A stretch of DNA of 64,000 bases from UBA1412 sp964609795 (GCA_964609795.1 CAZSTC010000001.1:1-64000); one strand, 5' to 3'. Positions 52,800 to 61,506 are shown, counted from the stretch's first letter. Made by a program: numbers and translations. Notes: generated from the letters alone by a model not told the origin.

Positions 52800-53348
52800 A
52801 TGAAAGCTAACAGACTCTATCAAAAATATGTGGATACGGTTCGTCCTTCCCTGGTTGAAACCTGGAAGTATGAAAACGTTCATCAGATTCCTCAGCTGCA
52901 AAAAGTAGTCATCCGCATGGGGTGGAACACCTCAACCGAAAAGGGAGCAGTTGATGATGCCATTAAAGAACTGACGGCAATCACCGGCCGCAAACCTGTG
53001 GCCGACCGAGCACGCAAAAGCGTTGCTAATTTTAAACTGCGCAAAGGACAGCAAATTGGTTGCCATGTAACCCTGCGCCGTGAAGTGATGTTCGAATTCC
53101 TGGATCGCCTGATCTCAACAGCGTTGCCTCGCATTCGCGACTTCCGTGGTATTTCACCCAAAGCCTTTGATGGCCGTGGTAACTACTCCATTGGAGTGGA
53201 CCAGCAGGTGATCTTCCCGGAAATTGACGCTGATAAGGTTAAAAGAAACCAGGGGATGGATATCACAATAGTGACTTCCGCAAATACAGATGCGGAAGCT
53301 CTTGATCTACTGAAAAAGCTCGGTATGCCTTTTACCGGGAAACAATAA
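52800..53348 (+). CDS. rplE: 50S ribosomal protein L5
   Basis: 182 residues: FKLRKGQQIGCHVTLRREVM and RDFRGISPKAFDGRGNYSIG. Binds 5S rRNA. Normal length. Confidence 0.97.
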   Translation: MKANRLYQKYVDTVRPSLVETWKYENVHQIPQLQKVVIRMGWNTSTEKGAVDDAIKELTAITGRKPVADRARKSVANFKLRKGQQIGCHVTLRREVMFEFLDRLISTALPRIRDFRGISPKAFDGRGNYSIGVDQQVIFPEIDADKVKRNQGMDITIVTSANTDAEALDLLKKLGMPFTGKQ

Positions 53349-53353
53349 TTACT

Positions 53354-53623
53354 ATGGCTAAAAAGTCTTGGATCGAACGTGAAAAGAAAAAGCGCGAACT
53401 GGTGGCGAAGTATGCTGCTAAGCGCGCGGAGTTGAAGGCCAATCATGATTACGTTGCACTCTCTAAGTTGCCCCGCAACTCCAGCACTGTGCGTCTCGTA
53501 AACCGCTGTACGCTCAGTGGTCGTCGTCATGGATTCCTTCGTAAATTTGGTCTCTCCCGTCTCGCTTTCCGCGAGATGGCCCGGAATGGTCTTATTCCTG
53601 GAGTAACAAAAGCAAGCTGGTAA
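53354..53623 (+). CDS. rpsN: 30S ribosomal protein S14 (zinc-independent long form)
   Basis: 89 residues. It lacks the CxxC...CxxC zinc motif of the short form, and ends LRKFGLSRLAFREMARNGLI followed by PGVTKASW. It lies 5 nt after rplE. Confidence 0.96.
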   Translation: MAKKSWIEREKKKRELVAKYAAKRAELKANHDYVALSKLPRNSSTVRLVNRCTLSGRRHGFLRKFGLSRLAFREMARNGLIPGVTKASW

Positions 53624-53637
53624 AACCGATATAGATA

Positions 53638-54021
53638 ATGGATACTATTGCTGATTTTTTGACTGTGATTCGCAATGCGGGTTCCGCTTTGCACAAAACA
53701 GTGACTGCTCCTCACTCCAAAATGAAAGAGGCCATAGCCCGCATCCTTAAGGACGAGGGCTACATCCTGGATTACTCAGTAGAGGGAGAGAAAATTAAAA
53801 AGCTGACCCTGACTCTGAAATATCAGAACCGCAAGCCTGTCATTCAGACGTTGCGGCGCGTGAGCAAGCCTGGGATTCGCTGCTATGTGGGTACCAAAAG
53901 TATTCCCCGGGTTCTGGGTGGATTAGGCATTGTCATTCTTTCCACACCTCAAGGGGTTATGACTGGTGTTGAAGCTCGTAAAAACAACTGCGGAGGCGAA
54001 GTCCTCTGTTACATCTGGTAG
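53638..54021 (+). CDS. rpsH: 30S ribosomal protein S8
   Basis: 127 residues: TIADFLTVIRNAGSALHKTV and VLGGLGIVILSTPQGVMTGV. Binds 16S rRNA helix 21 and in other bacteria regulates the spc operon. Confidence 0.97.
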   Translation: MDTIADFLTVIRNAGSALHKTVTAPHSKMKEAIARILKDEGYILDYSVEGEKIKKLTLTLKYQNRKPVIQTLRRVSKPGIRCYVGTKSIPRVLGGLGIVILSTPQGVMTGVEARKNNCGGEVLCYIW

Positions 54022-54038
54022 AAAGGAGAATTAAAGAT

Positions 54039-54578
54039 ATGTCTAGAGTAGGAAAAACTCCCATCCAAATCCCTTCTGCCGTAAAGGTGACAGTAAAAGG
54101 TCAGGATGTTTTTGTGGAAGGCCCCAAAGGTAAGCTCTCTTTCAAGACTTTGCCTTATACTTCGGCTAAAGTCGAAGGTAGCATCATAACGATCGACCGT
54201 GAAGGTAATAACGCTGAGGCTCGCATGATGCACGGTACTTGCCGGGCTCGTATCGCCAATATGGTTGAAGGCGTTACCGCAGGATATTCAAAGAAACTTG
54301 AGATTCAGGGTGTCGGCTTCAAAGCAAGCGTTGCCGGCAATGTCGTGACGATGAATTTAGGTTACGCTCATCCCTGTGTGTATCCTTTGCCGGAGGGCGT
54401 GAAGGTGACAGTAGATGCTACGGGGACCAAACTTGCAATTGACGGTATTGATAAGAACGACGTGGGTCGCGTGGCTGCTGAGCTCAGAGCTTATTATCCG
54501 CCAGAGCCTTATAAAGGTAAAGGTGTTCGTTATGAAGGCGAACATGTTGTACGTAAGGAAGGTAAGACTGTTCAATAA
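54039..54578 (+). CDS. rplF: 50S ribosomal protein L6
   Basis: 179 residues, two repeats: SRVGKTPIQIPSAVKVTVKG and PYKGKGVRYEGEHVVRKEGK. Near the sarcin-ricin loop. Confidence 0.97.
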   Translation: MSRVGKTPIQIPSAVKVTVKGQDVFVEGPKGKLSFKTLPYTSAKVEGSIITIDREGNNAEARMMHGTCRARIANMVEGVTAGYSKKLEIQGVGFKASVAGNVVTMNLGYAHPCVYPLPEGVKVTVDATGTKLAIDGIDKNDVGRVAAELRAYYPPEPYKGKGVRYEGEHVVRKEGKTVQ

Positions 54579-54626
54579 TTGATTTGATTACAACCCGGAG
54601 ACGGTTTATGCCGTGTCCACTATAAA

Positions 54627-54989
54627 ATGAATAATATTCAGAAAAACAGGTTGTTGAGAGTTCGCCGCTGGCGGATTCGCAAGAAAGTAAAAGGCACCCA
54701 GATGCGCCCCCGTATGAGCGTTAAATTTACTGGCCAACACATTTATGTCCAGTTTATTGACGATGAAGCGGCCAAGACGCTTGTGTGGGTCTCCACTAAC
54801 AACAAGGAGGGCAAGAGCTCGAAGCTAGCTGCTAATGTAAAGTCGGCGATCACTGTCGGCAAAATGGCGGGTGAGGCTGCTAAAGCGGCCGGTATCACTC
54901 AGGTCGTTTTTGACAGAAACGGGGCTCTCTATCACGGAAAAGTGAAAGCTCTGGCCGAAGCAGCGAGAGAAACGGGACTGGTGTTCTAA
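54627..54989 (+). CDS. rplR: 50S ribosomal protein L18
   Basis: 120 residues. Basic N-terminus LLRVRRWRIRKKVKGTQMRP, 5S-binding fold with VFDRNGALYHGKVKALAEAA. The 48-nt spacer before it can form a short imperfect hairpin. Confidence 0.96.
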   Translation: MNNIQKNRLLRVRRWRIRKKVKGTQMRPRMSVKFTGQHIYVQFIDDEAAKTLVWVSTNNKEGKSSKLAANVKSAITVGKMAGEAAKAAGITQVVFDRNGALYHGKVKALAEAARETGLVF

Positions 54990-55011
54990 TTTAAAATCAG
55001 GAGAATTTACT

Positions 55012-55611
55012 GTGTCAGAAGCAAAAAATATTAATCCCCGCGGAGGGGGCAGACAGGGTCGCTCTCAGCGTCGCTCTTATGATCAGAAGAGGTCCGAGTT
55101 CGAACAGGATAAGGGGCCGGAGTTGCACGAGAAGGTTGTGTTTATCAACCGTTCCTCGAAAGTGGTGAAAGGTGGACGTCGCTTTAATTTCAGCGCGTTA
55201 GTGATCGTGGGAGACCGTGAAGGCAAGTATGGTCTTGCTTTGGGTAAAGCCAATGAGGTTGCCGATGCGATTCGCCGCGGCAATGAATTAGCCCGGATGC
55301 GCATGGAGAAGATTTCCTATAAGGGCCACACTATTCCCCATGAAGTAAGTGCTGCTTACGATGGCGCCAGAGTCCTTCTTCGTCCTGCATCAGAGGGTAC
55401 GGGCGTGATTGCTGGCAAAACTGTTCGCGCGGTCTTGGATGCCGTAGGTGTCAAGGACGTTCTCAGCAAGAGTATGGGTTCCAACAACCCGGCCAACGTG
55501 GTCAAAGCCACGATCGCCGCGTTGAAGAAATTGCGTACCCGCGAGGAAGTCCAAAGTGTCCGCGGTATAAACCGTAAGCAAAAAGAAGAAGTAACGAATA
55601 CTGAAGTTTAA
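55012..55611 (+). CDS. rpsE: 30S ribosomal protein S5
   Basis: 199 residues from GTG 55012 with AGGAG upstream. A ~35-residue Gly/Arg/Gln-rich N-terminal extension precedes the core (KVVKGGRRFNFSALVIVGDR; RPASEGTGVIAGKTVRAVLD). It is followed after only 5 nt by rplO: no rpmD (L30) gene is present. Confidence 0.97.
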   Translation: MSEAKNINPRGGGRQGRSQRRSYDQKRSEFEQDKGPELHEKVVFINRSSKVVKGGRRFNFSALVIVGDREGKYGLALGKANEVADAIRRGNELARMRMEKISYKGHTIPHEVSAAYDGARVLLRPASEGTGVIAGKTVRAVLDAVGVKDVLSKSMGSNNPANVVKATIAALKKLRTREEVQSVRGINRKQKEEVTNTEV

Positions 55612-55616
55612 TTTCT

Positions 55617-56123
55617 ATGCAATTGCATTCACTGAAATCCCGTGCTGGTTCACGCCATCGGGTCAAGCGCCTTGGAAAAGGTGAGTCTAGTGGTTTGGGT
55701 AAAACATCCGGTCGCGGAGGCAAGGGCCAGACGGCTCGTTCTGGTTCCTCCATTCGCCCGGGGTTTGAAGGCGGTCAGATGCCGCTTATCCGCCGCATTC
55801 CAAAACGTGGATTTAACAATATCCGCTTTGCAACGATTTACTCTGTTGTGAATCTGTGTGATCTCAATCAGTTTGATGAGGGAACTCGCGTGGATGAAAC
55901 CTTACTGCGTGCTCACGGGTTGGTTCGCGGCACTAATGATGGTGTCAAGGTTCTTGCCACGGGTGAATTAACCAAAAAAATAACCGTCGTAGCTGATAAA
56001 TTCAGCGCTGCGGCTCAACAAAAAATCGAAGCTGCCGGTGGTGTCTGCGAGGTTGCCCCGGCCAGGAGAAAAGAATCGAAGGCGAAGGCCTGTTGCGGTT
56101 CTTGCTCCTGTGAGAATCAATAA
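55617..56123 (+). CDS. rplO: 50S ribosomal protein L15 with Cys-rich C-terminal tail
   Basis: 168 residues, about 20 longer than usual. N-terminal SSGLGKTSGRGGKGQTARSG is typical. The extra tail ends KACCGSCSCENQ, with four cysteines in six residues, possibly a metal or redox site. The upstream part (ARRKESKAK) is a basic linker. The core is normal, so the tail is likely an addition not affecting assembly. Confidence 0.95.
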   Translation: MQLHSLKSRAGSRHRVKRLGKGESSGLGKTSGRGGKGQTARSGSSIRPGFEGGQMPLIRRIPKRGFNNIRFATIYSVVNLCDLNQFDEGTRVDETLLRAHGLVRGTNDGVKVLATGELTKKITVVADKFSAAAQQKIEAAGGVCEVAPARRKESKAKACCGSCSCENQ

Positions 56124-56137
56124 CCGACGCAGATCAC

Positions 56138-57508
56138 ATGATTAAGAACATTGTCAATACATTCGTAAACTGCTTTAAAATTCCGGAGCTCCGCTCCAGA
56201 ATTCTATTTACCTTGATTGTACTGGGTATTTGCAGGCTTGTTGCTATCATTCCTATACCCGGACTGGATAGCAGCGCCCTGAGGCAGTACTTTGATTCAC
56301 ATGCCGGATCCGGAGGTGGTCTGTTGGGTATGTACAGTATGTTCACGGGTGGTGCTCTTGAGCGCTGCGCTGTGGGCACACTAGGTATCATGCCTTACAT
56401 TAGCGCCACCATTATTCTGCAACTGCTGACGGCCGTTGTGGGTAAACTGAGCCGACTGGCTCGGGAAGAAGGTGGTAGGGTCAAGATCATTCAGTATGGT
56501 CGTGTGTTGACGGTTCTGCTTTGTCTTGGACAAGGCTTTGTGATGGCATTGGCTTTTGAGCATCCCGGAAAGCTCTTCAGTGGCTTTGAAGGGAATCTCA
56601 TCTTAGTCGACAATCTATGGTGGTACCGGATTCAGACAGCAATTTTGCTGACTACCGGTACCGTCATGTTGATGTGGCTGGGAGAACAGATTACTGAGCG
56701 CGGAATTGGTAACGGTATATCCCTGATCATTACGGTCGGTATTCTGTCTCGAATTCCACAAGCGGCTCAGGGCGTGAAGGATATGTTCTTTACGAGCGTC
56801 GATAGCCAGTTCAATATGGGGCACTTGATCCTCATGATTGTGCTTCTAGTAATCGTGGTGGCTTCTGTGATCGCAATCACTCAGGCCCAGCGCAAAATTC
56901 CTGTTCAGTATGCGCAGCGTACAGTTGGAAGAAAATCCTATGCGGGAACGACTTCCTTTTTGCCCTTGCGTGTGAACTATGCGGGTGTTATGCCCATCAT
57001 TTTTGCTCAGGCCTTGTTGATGTTCCCCGAGAGCATCTTCACCTATCTGCACGGAGCCTTCGATGTGAAGCTTTTCGGCGAAATTGCCCGTCAGCTTCAT
57101 GCCGGCAAACTTCTTTATCTAGGCCTTTACGGCGGCATGATCATTTTCTTCACCTACTTCTGGGTGGCGACTCAGTTTAACGAACTGCAAATTTCTGATG
57201 ATCTGAAGAAACATGGCGGTTATATTCCGGGTGTCAGACCTGGCCAGGTGACCTGTGACTTTTTGCATCACGCGATGAGTCGCTTGACCTTGGCCGGTGC
57301 CATCTTCCTGACGATCATTGCTGTGATTCCCATGATGATGTATGGTTATTTTGGAATTGATTTCCAGGTGGCCAGCTTTTTCGGCGGAACCAGTATTCTG
57401 ATTCTTGTCGGTGTTGTCCTAGATACGATGCGGCAGATTGAGTCACACCTGATGATGAGGCACTATGACGGCTTCCTCAAGAAGGGACGCATTCGCGGAC
57501 GATTCTAA
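56138..57508 (+). CDS. secY: Preprotein translocase subunit SecY
   Basis: 456 residues, ten membrane helices. VAIIPIPGLDSS in TM1-plug, ITERGIGNGISLIITVGILS, YAQRTVGRKSYAGTTSFLPL and KKHGGYIPGVRPGQ are the family motifs. Forms the Sec channel with SecE. It is followed directly by map; adk is absent from this usual position. Confidence 0.97.
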   Translation: MIKNIVNTFVNCFKIPELRSRILFTLIVLGICRLVAIIPIPGLDSSALRQYFDSHAGSGGGLLGMYSMFTGGALERCAVGTLGIMPYISATIILQLLTAVVGKLSRLAREEGGRVKIIQYGRVLTVLLCLGQGFVMALAFEHPGKLFSGFEGNLILVDNLWWYRIQTAILLTTGTVMLMWLGEQITERGIGNGISLIITVGILSRIPQAAQGVKDMFFTSVDSQFNMGHLILMIVLLVIVVASVIAITQAQRKIPVQYAQRTVGRKSYAGTTSFLPLRVNYAGVMPIIFAQALLMFPESIFTYLHGAFDVKLFGEIARQLHAGKLLYLGLYGGMIIFFTYFWVATQFNELQISDDLKKHGGYIPGVRPGQVTCDFLHHAMSRLTLAGAIFLTIIAVIPMMMYGYFGIDFQVASFFGGTSILILVGVVLDTMRQIESHLMMRHYDGFLKKGRIRGRF

Positions 57509-57576
57509 ACCGGAAGCGAAGTTTGTTTTGATCTTTGATTTTAACGATTACTGTTTAAGCCGATAAAGAGCGCTCT

Positions 57577-58329
57577 GTGAAAATTCCGATTAAAGACGAA
57601 AAAGGAATCCAAGGGATGCGCGAGGCTGGACAGGTAGCGGCAAGGGTGCTCCGCGATATGGCCCAAAAGGTCCAGCCCGGAGTCAGTACTTTGGAGCTTG
57701 ACCAATATGCCAAGGAAAGGATAGCCTTCTACGGAGGCAAGAGTGCCTTTTTGGGATATTGCGGATACCCTGCGCAGACCTGCATTTCGGTAAACGAAGT
57801 GGTGATTCACGGCATTGCCGATTCACGGCGTCTTGTTCTGGGAGATATTGTCAGTCTGGATGTCGGAGTTCTCTATAATGGCTACATCGGCGACAACGCC
57901 AAAACGGTTGTTGCCGGTGGGTGCTCTGCGGAGGCTCAAAAACTGCTGACCGTGACTGAAACGTCCCTTTGCAAGGGAATTGAACAGGCTAGGGCGGGAA
58001 ATAAGGTTTCGGATATTTCCCGTGCAGTTCAGAAATGGGTTGAATCCAACGACTGCAGTGTCGTCAGGGAATTTGTTGGGCACGGAGTGGGGCGCAAACT
58101 CCATGAAGAGCCGCAGGTGCCTAATTTTTGGGAGGGTGGAAAATCCCCCACACTGCTTCCCGGGATGACATTGGCGATTGAGCCAATGGTCAATCTGGGA
58201 GGAGCAGCAGTAAAAATTTTGAAAGATGGCTGGACAACGGTTACCAAAGATGGTAGTTTGTCTGCCCATTTTGAACATACGGTTCTAATAACGAATGGAG
58301 AGCCGGAAGTCCTTACATGGCCAGATTAG
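57577..58329 (+). CDS. map: Methionine aminopeptidase, type I
   Basis: 250 residues from GTG 57577. Metal ligands are visible: SLDVGVLYNGYIGDNAKT (two Asp), EFVGHGVGRKLHEEPQVPN (His), AIEPMV (Glu) and SAHFEHTVLIT (Glu). Removes the initiator Met. Its last 13 bp overlap the infA-like gene. Confidence 0.96.
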   Translation: MKIPIKDEKGIQGMREAGQVAARVLRDMAQKVQPGVSTLELDQYAKERIAFYGGKSAFLGYCGYPAQTCISVNEVVIHGIADSRRLVLGDIVSLDVGVLYNGYIGDNAKTVVAGGCSAEAQKLLTVTETSLCKGIEQARAGNKVSDISRAVQKWVESNDCSVVREFVGHGVGRKLHEEPQVPNFWEGGKSPTLLPGMTLAIEPMVNLGGAAVKILKDGWTTVTKDGSLSAHFEHTVLITNGEPEVLTWPD

Positions 58330-58556
58330 GGGCAGTACATATTGCAGCGCAACTTTCTTTAAAGAGGAGTGATGCGTTGTGGAATGCGTGTTTTTCTAAT
58401 GGTCATCAGGTAAATGCCTTTTTTTGTCCGGAGTTGAAAAGGGACCCCGTGCAACTTCGGCAGGGCGATTGGGTCCTATTGGAAGTATCACCTTTTGATT
58501 TATCAGAGGGTTGTATTTTGAGAAAGTTAAGTAAAAGCGATAACGATGAAAGTTAG
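58317..58556 (+). CDS. Highly divergent IF-1-like protein in the infA position
   Basis: 79 residues lying exactly where infA sits in other bacteria, between map and rpmJ. The C-terminal half aligns with IF-1: NGHQVNAFFCPELKRDPVQL against [20 protein letters not shown], then GDWVLLEVSPFDLSEGCIL against GDKVTVELTPYDLSKGRIV. The basic HISGKMRKN segment that contacts 16S rRNA is largely lost (FFCPELKRD) and the N-terminus is dissimilar. It overlaps map by 13 bp and rpmJ by 11 bp, so all three are translationally coupled. It may be a degenerate or specialised IF-1; a canonical copy could lie elsewhere in the genome. Confidence 0.7.
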   Translation: MARLGAVHIAAQLSLKRSDALWNACFSNGHQVNAFFCPELKRDPVQLRQGDWVLLEVSPFDLSEGCILRKLSKSDNDES

Positions 58557-58659
58557 AGCGTCAGTAAAAAGAATGTGCGAGCACTGTAAAGTGGTGCGTC
58601 GCAAAGGGATTATTCGTGTAATATGCACGAATCCCCGTCACAAACAGCGTCAAGGCTAA
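58546..58659 (+). CDS. rpmJ: 50S ribosomal protein L36
   Basis: 37 residues, starting MKVRASVKRMCEHCKVVRRK and continuing GIIRVICTNPRHKQRQG. Zinc ligands C-x2-C-x12-C-x4-H are intact (the Zn-binding form). Too short for many gene finders. It overlaps the end of the IF-1-like gene by 11 bp. Confidence 0.95.
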   Translation: MKVRASVKRMCEHCKVVRRKGIIRVICTNPRHKQRQG

Positions 58660-58669
58660 CAAATAAACT

Positions 58670-59065
58670 ATGGCTAGAATTCTAGGTGTAGATATTCCCA
58701 ACGAAAAGCGCATTGATATTGCGTTGAGGTATATCTATGGTATCGGCCCTTCCATAGCGAAGGAAATACTTGCAAAGGCTAAAATTGACCCGAGTGTTCG
58801 GGCCAAAAACCTGACAGATCAGGATCTGTCTCAGATAGTCGGCATTATCCAAAGTGATGGTTATCTGATTGAGGGCGATTTAAGACGCGAAGTCGGTATG
58901 AATCTGAAAAGACTACAGGGCATTAAATGCTATCGTGGCATAAGGCACCAGCGTGGTCTTCCGGTTCGTGGTCAAAGAACATCAACTAACGCACGTACCC
59001 GTAAAGGTCCTCGCAGGACTGTCGGTGTGCAGCGCAACCCTAACGCCAAAGCTGGTATCCACTAA
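58670..59065 (+). CDS. rpsM: 30S ribosomal protein S13
   Basis: 131 residues: ARILGVDIPNEKRIDIALRY, then GIGPSIAKEILAKA and RGLPVRGQRTSTNARTRKGP. Contacts the 50S subunit and P-site tRNA. Confidence 0.97.
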   Translation: MARILGVDIPNEKRIDIALRYIYGIGPSIAKEILAKAKIDPSVRAKNLTDQDLSQIVGIIQSDGYLIEGDLRREVGMNLKRLQGIKCYRGIRHQRGLPVRGQRTSTNARTRKGPRRTVGVQRNPNAKAGIH

Positions 59066-59071
59066 ACGATT

Positions 59072-59734
59072 ATGGCTGAAGAGACGAATAAGAAAAAAAA
59101 CACGACTCCGGAAGCGGAGACTAAAGAAGAAGCTACGGCTGTACCCGCTGCGGCGCAGGCTGAAGCAAAAACTGAGGAAGCAAAAAAAGAAGCTGCTCCC
59201 AAAGCATCAAAGGGAAAGGCCGCTTCCAAGGCTAAGACTAAGGTAGAAGGAGCTCCTGCAGAAAACGCAGAGGCTGGGACTGAGGCAGGAACGGAATTTG
59301 GTGTCGTATCGGCACCCTCCGTCAGTGAACTGCTCGGTGAGGATATCTCTGCTGCTCGTAAGATCATCAAGATCAAGGGAGCCAAGAATATTTCCAATGG
59401 TATAGCTCACATTGAGGCGAGCTTTAACAACACTATCGTTACCATTACCGATATGCATGGCAATGTTATCTCATGGACGACCGCTGGTCGTGTCGGCTTT
59501 AAAGGTTCTCGCAAGAGCACAGCCTTTGCCGCTCAACAGGTAGCCCAGGATGCAGCACGTCAGGCAATGTCCCATGGTATGCGTGAGGTGGAAGTTCGCG
59601 TGAGTGGACCTGGGGCCGGTCGTGAATCTGCAATTCGTGCCTTACAGGCTATCGGATTGGACATTCATACCATCAAAGATGTGACGCCAATACCTCATAA
59701 CGGTTGCCGTCCGCGCAAGCGTCGCCGCGTCTAA
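59072..59734 (+). CDS. rpsK: 30S ribosomal protein S11 with ~90-residue Ala/Glu/Lys-rich N-terminal extension
   Basis: 220 residues against the usual ~128. The S11 core starts near residue 98 (IKGAKNISNGIAHIEASFNN) and ends IPHNGCRPRKRRRV. The first ~75 residues are low complexity (EETNKKKNTTPEAETKEEAT; KGKAASKAKTKVEG), followed by a short ordered-looking stretch (SVSELLGEDISAAR). The start ATG at 59072 lies 6 nt after rpsM; no internal Met start with a ribosome site is seen near the core, so the extension is probably translated. Confidence 0.93.
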   Translation: MAEETNKKKNTTPEAETKEEATAVPAAAQAEAKTEEAKKEAAPKASKGKAASKAKTKVEGAPAENAEAGTEAGTEFGVVSAPSVSELLGEDISAARKIIKIKGAKNISNGIAHIEASFNNTIVTITDMHGNVISWTTAGRVGFKGSRKSTAFAAQQVAQDAARQAMSHGMREVEVRVSGPGAGRESAIRALQAIGLDIHTIKDVTPIPHNGCRPRKRRRV

Positions 59735-59769
59735 CCCTATTAATAAAAGAGAGGAGAATTTAGTAAATT

Positions 59770-60378
59770 ATGGCACGTTATAAAGGTCCGAGAGTTCGGA
59801 TTAGCCGTCGTTTTGGCATTGCAATTTTTGGGAGCTCAAAATATCTCGAGCGCAGACAGTACCCGCCCGGAGTACATGGTCCCAAGATGCGTCGCAAGAG
59901 TAGTGAGTATGCGCAGGGTCTCATGGAAAAACAGAAAATGCGCTACTTCTACGGACTGCTCGAGAAACAGTTTCGTAATGTTTACGAGGCAGCAACCCGC
60001 CGCCGTGGTGTAACTGGTACGATCATGCTGGAAATGTTGGAAACCCGTTTGGATAATGTCGTTTATCTGTTGGGTTTCGGCCAAACTCGTGCTCAGGCAC
60101 GCCAGATGGTGGTTCATGGTCACATTCTGGTCAATGGGAAGAAGGTCACGATTCCTTCTTACGTGATCAAGGTGGGCGATACAGTAGACGTCAAGGATAA
60201 GGTTGTCTCCCGTCAGCTCGCTTCCCATAACATGGAGTTAAGCACTAATCGCGTCGTCCCCGCATGGTTGGGTCTCAATAAAGACTCTTTCCGTGGTACG
60301 ATTATGCGTATGCCTACGCGCGAAGATATTCAGCCTATTGCTAACGATCAGGCTGTTGTTGAGTTTTATTCTCGTTAA
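59770..60378 (+). CDS. rpsD: 30S ribosomal protein S4
   Basis: 202 residues. S4-type RNA-binding domain (RLDNVVYLLGFGQTRAQARQ; VHGHILVNGKKVTIPSYVIK). It has no N-terminal zinc cluster. Primary 30S assembly protein and, in many bacteria, autorepressor of the alpha operon. Confidence 0.97.
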   Translation: MARYKGPRVRISRRFGIAIFGSSKYLERRQYPPGVHGPKMRRKSSEYAQGLMEKQKMRYFYGLLEKQFRNVYEAATRRRGVTGTIMLEMLETRLDNVVYLLGFGQTRAQARQMVVHGHILVNGKKVTIPSYVIKVGDTVDVKDKVVSRQLASHNMELSTNRVVPAWLGLNKDSFRGTIMRMPTREDIQPIANDQAVVEFYSR

Positions 60379-60413
60379 TGTTTTGTTTCATTCAATAGAA
60401 GCAGGTATATGGG

Positions 60414-60439
60414 GTTTGCCTTTACGAGAGAAGGCAAAC
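60414..60439 (+). promoter_or_regulatory. Hairpin in the rpsD-rpoA spacer
   Basis: 9-bp perfect stem GTTTGCCTT (60414-60422) / AAGGCAAAC (60431-60439), 8-nt loop, in the 98-nt leader of rpoA. No T tract follows. It could be an attenuator, processing site or S4 target. Confidence 0.45.
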
Positions 60440-60476
60440 TCAGATTAAAACTGTTTCAAGAATATAATTATTTAAT

Positions 60477-61490
60477 ATGGCAGTAAGATTAGGCCGTTTT
60501 GAAATGCCCAAGCGGTTGTGGAAAGATGAAGCGACCGCTACCCCGACTTATGCAAAGTTTGTAGCCGAAGCCTTTGAAACCGGTTATGGTTACACCTTGG
60601 GCAATGCTTTGCGCAGAGTGTTACTTTCCTCATTGGAAGGTGCAGCCATCACCAGTTTTAAAATGGATGGTGCGATGCACGAATTTTCCACGGTTGAAGG
60701 TGTTGTGGAGGATGTGACCGAAATTGTTTTGAATCTGAAGAAAATTCTCTTCAAAGCATATACGCGTGATCCCCAGACACTGACTCTCTCTGTCAATAAG
60801 GATGGAGCCGTAACGGCAGCAGATATTCAAACCAATCAAAATGTGGAGTGTATAAATCCGGAGCAGATTATCTGCACGCTGGATAAGAAGCGCAAACTTG
60901 AGATGGAGTTTGACGTTCGTATCGGGCGCGGATATTTCCCCGGTGAAGAGAACAAAAAGCTGGATCAGCCTATTGGCGTGATCGCGATTGATTCTCTATT
61001 TTCTCCGGTGACTCGTGTTCGGTACAATGTTGAAAATGCCCGTGTGGGTCAACGCACTGATTACGATCGGCTGATTCTGGAGATTTGGACTGATGGTCGT
61101 ATTACGCCCGACGATGCACTTACTCAAGGTGCAGCTATTCTTCATCATCACTTTGATGTCTTTGTAAATTATGACAGAAATGCGATTGAGTTTGAAGAAG
61201 AGGTCGCTCAAAGAGATGATCAGCGTTCTCAGTTAAAGAAACTCCTGAGCATGAGCGTTAATGAGGTTGAGTTGAGTGTTCGGGCCGCTAACTGCTTGAA
61301 CAACGCTAATATTACCACGGTCGGTCAGCTGGCCATGAAGTCAGAGCAAGAGATGCTCAAGTACCGCAATTTTGGCAAAAAATCGCTCAATGAAATTAAA
61401 GAAAAGCTCGTTGCGCTGGGGCTGTCCCTGGGCATGAAGTTCGATAACGAGCTTGTTGAAAGTATTAAAGAAGTTAAACCGAATTCGTAA
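60477..61490 (+). CDS. rpoA: DNA-directed RNA polymerase subunit alpha
   Basis: 337 residues. N-terminal dimerisation domain (GYTLGNALRRVLLSSLEGAA) and C-terminal domain with two HhH motifs (VEGLSVRAANCLNN-type: ELSVRAANCLNNANITTVGQ; KYRNFGKKSLNEIKEKLVAL). Nucleates polymerase assembly and reads UP elements. Complete. Confidence 0.98.
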   Translation: MAVRLGRFEMPKRLWKDEATATPTYAKFVAEAFETGYGYTLGNALRRVLLSSLEGAAITSFKMDGAMHEFSTVEGVVEDVTEIVLNLKKILFKAYTRDPQTLTLSVNKDGAVTAADIQTNQNVECINPEQIICTLDKKRKLEMEFDVRIGRGYFPGEENKKLDQPIGVIAIDSLFSPVTRVRYNVENARVGQRTDYDRLILEIWTDGRITPDDALTQGAAILHHHFDVFVNYDRNAIEFEEEVAQRDDQRSQLKKLLSMSVNEVELSVRAANCLNNANITTVGQLAMKSEQEMLKYRNFGKKSLNEIKEKLVALGLSLGMKFDNELVESIKEVKPNS

Positions 61491-61506
61491 TTATATAATC
61501 TAATAT

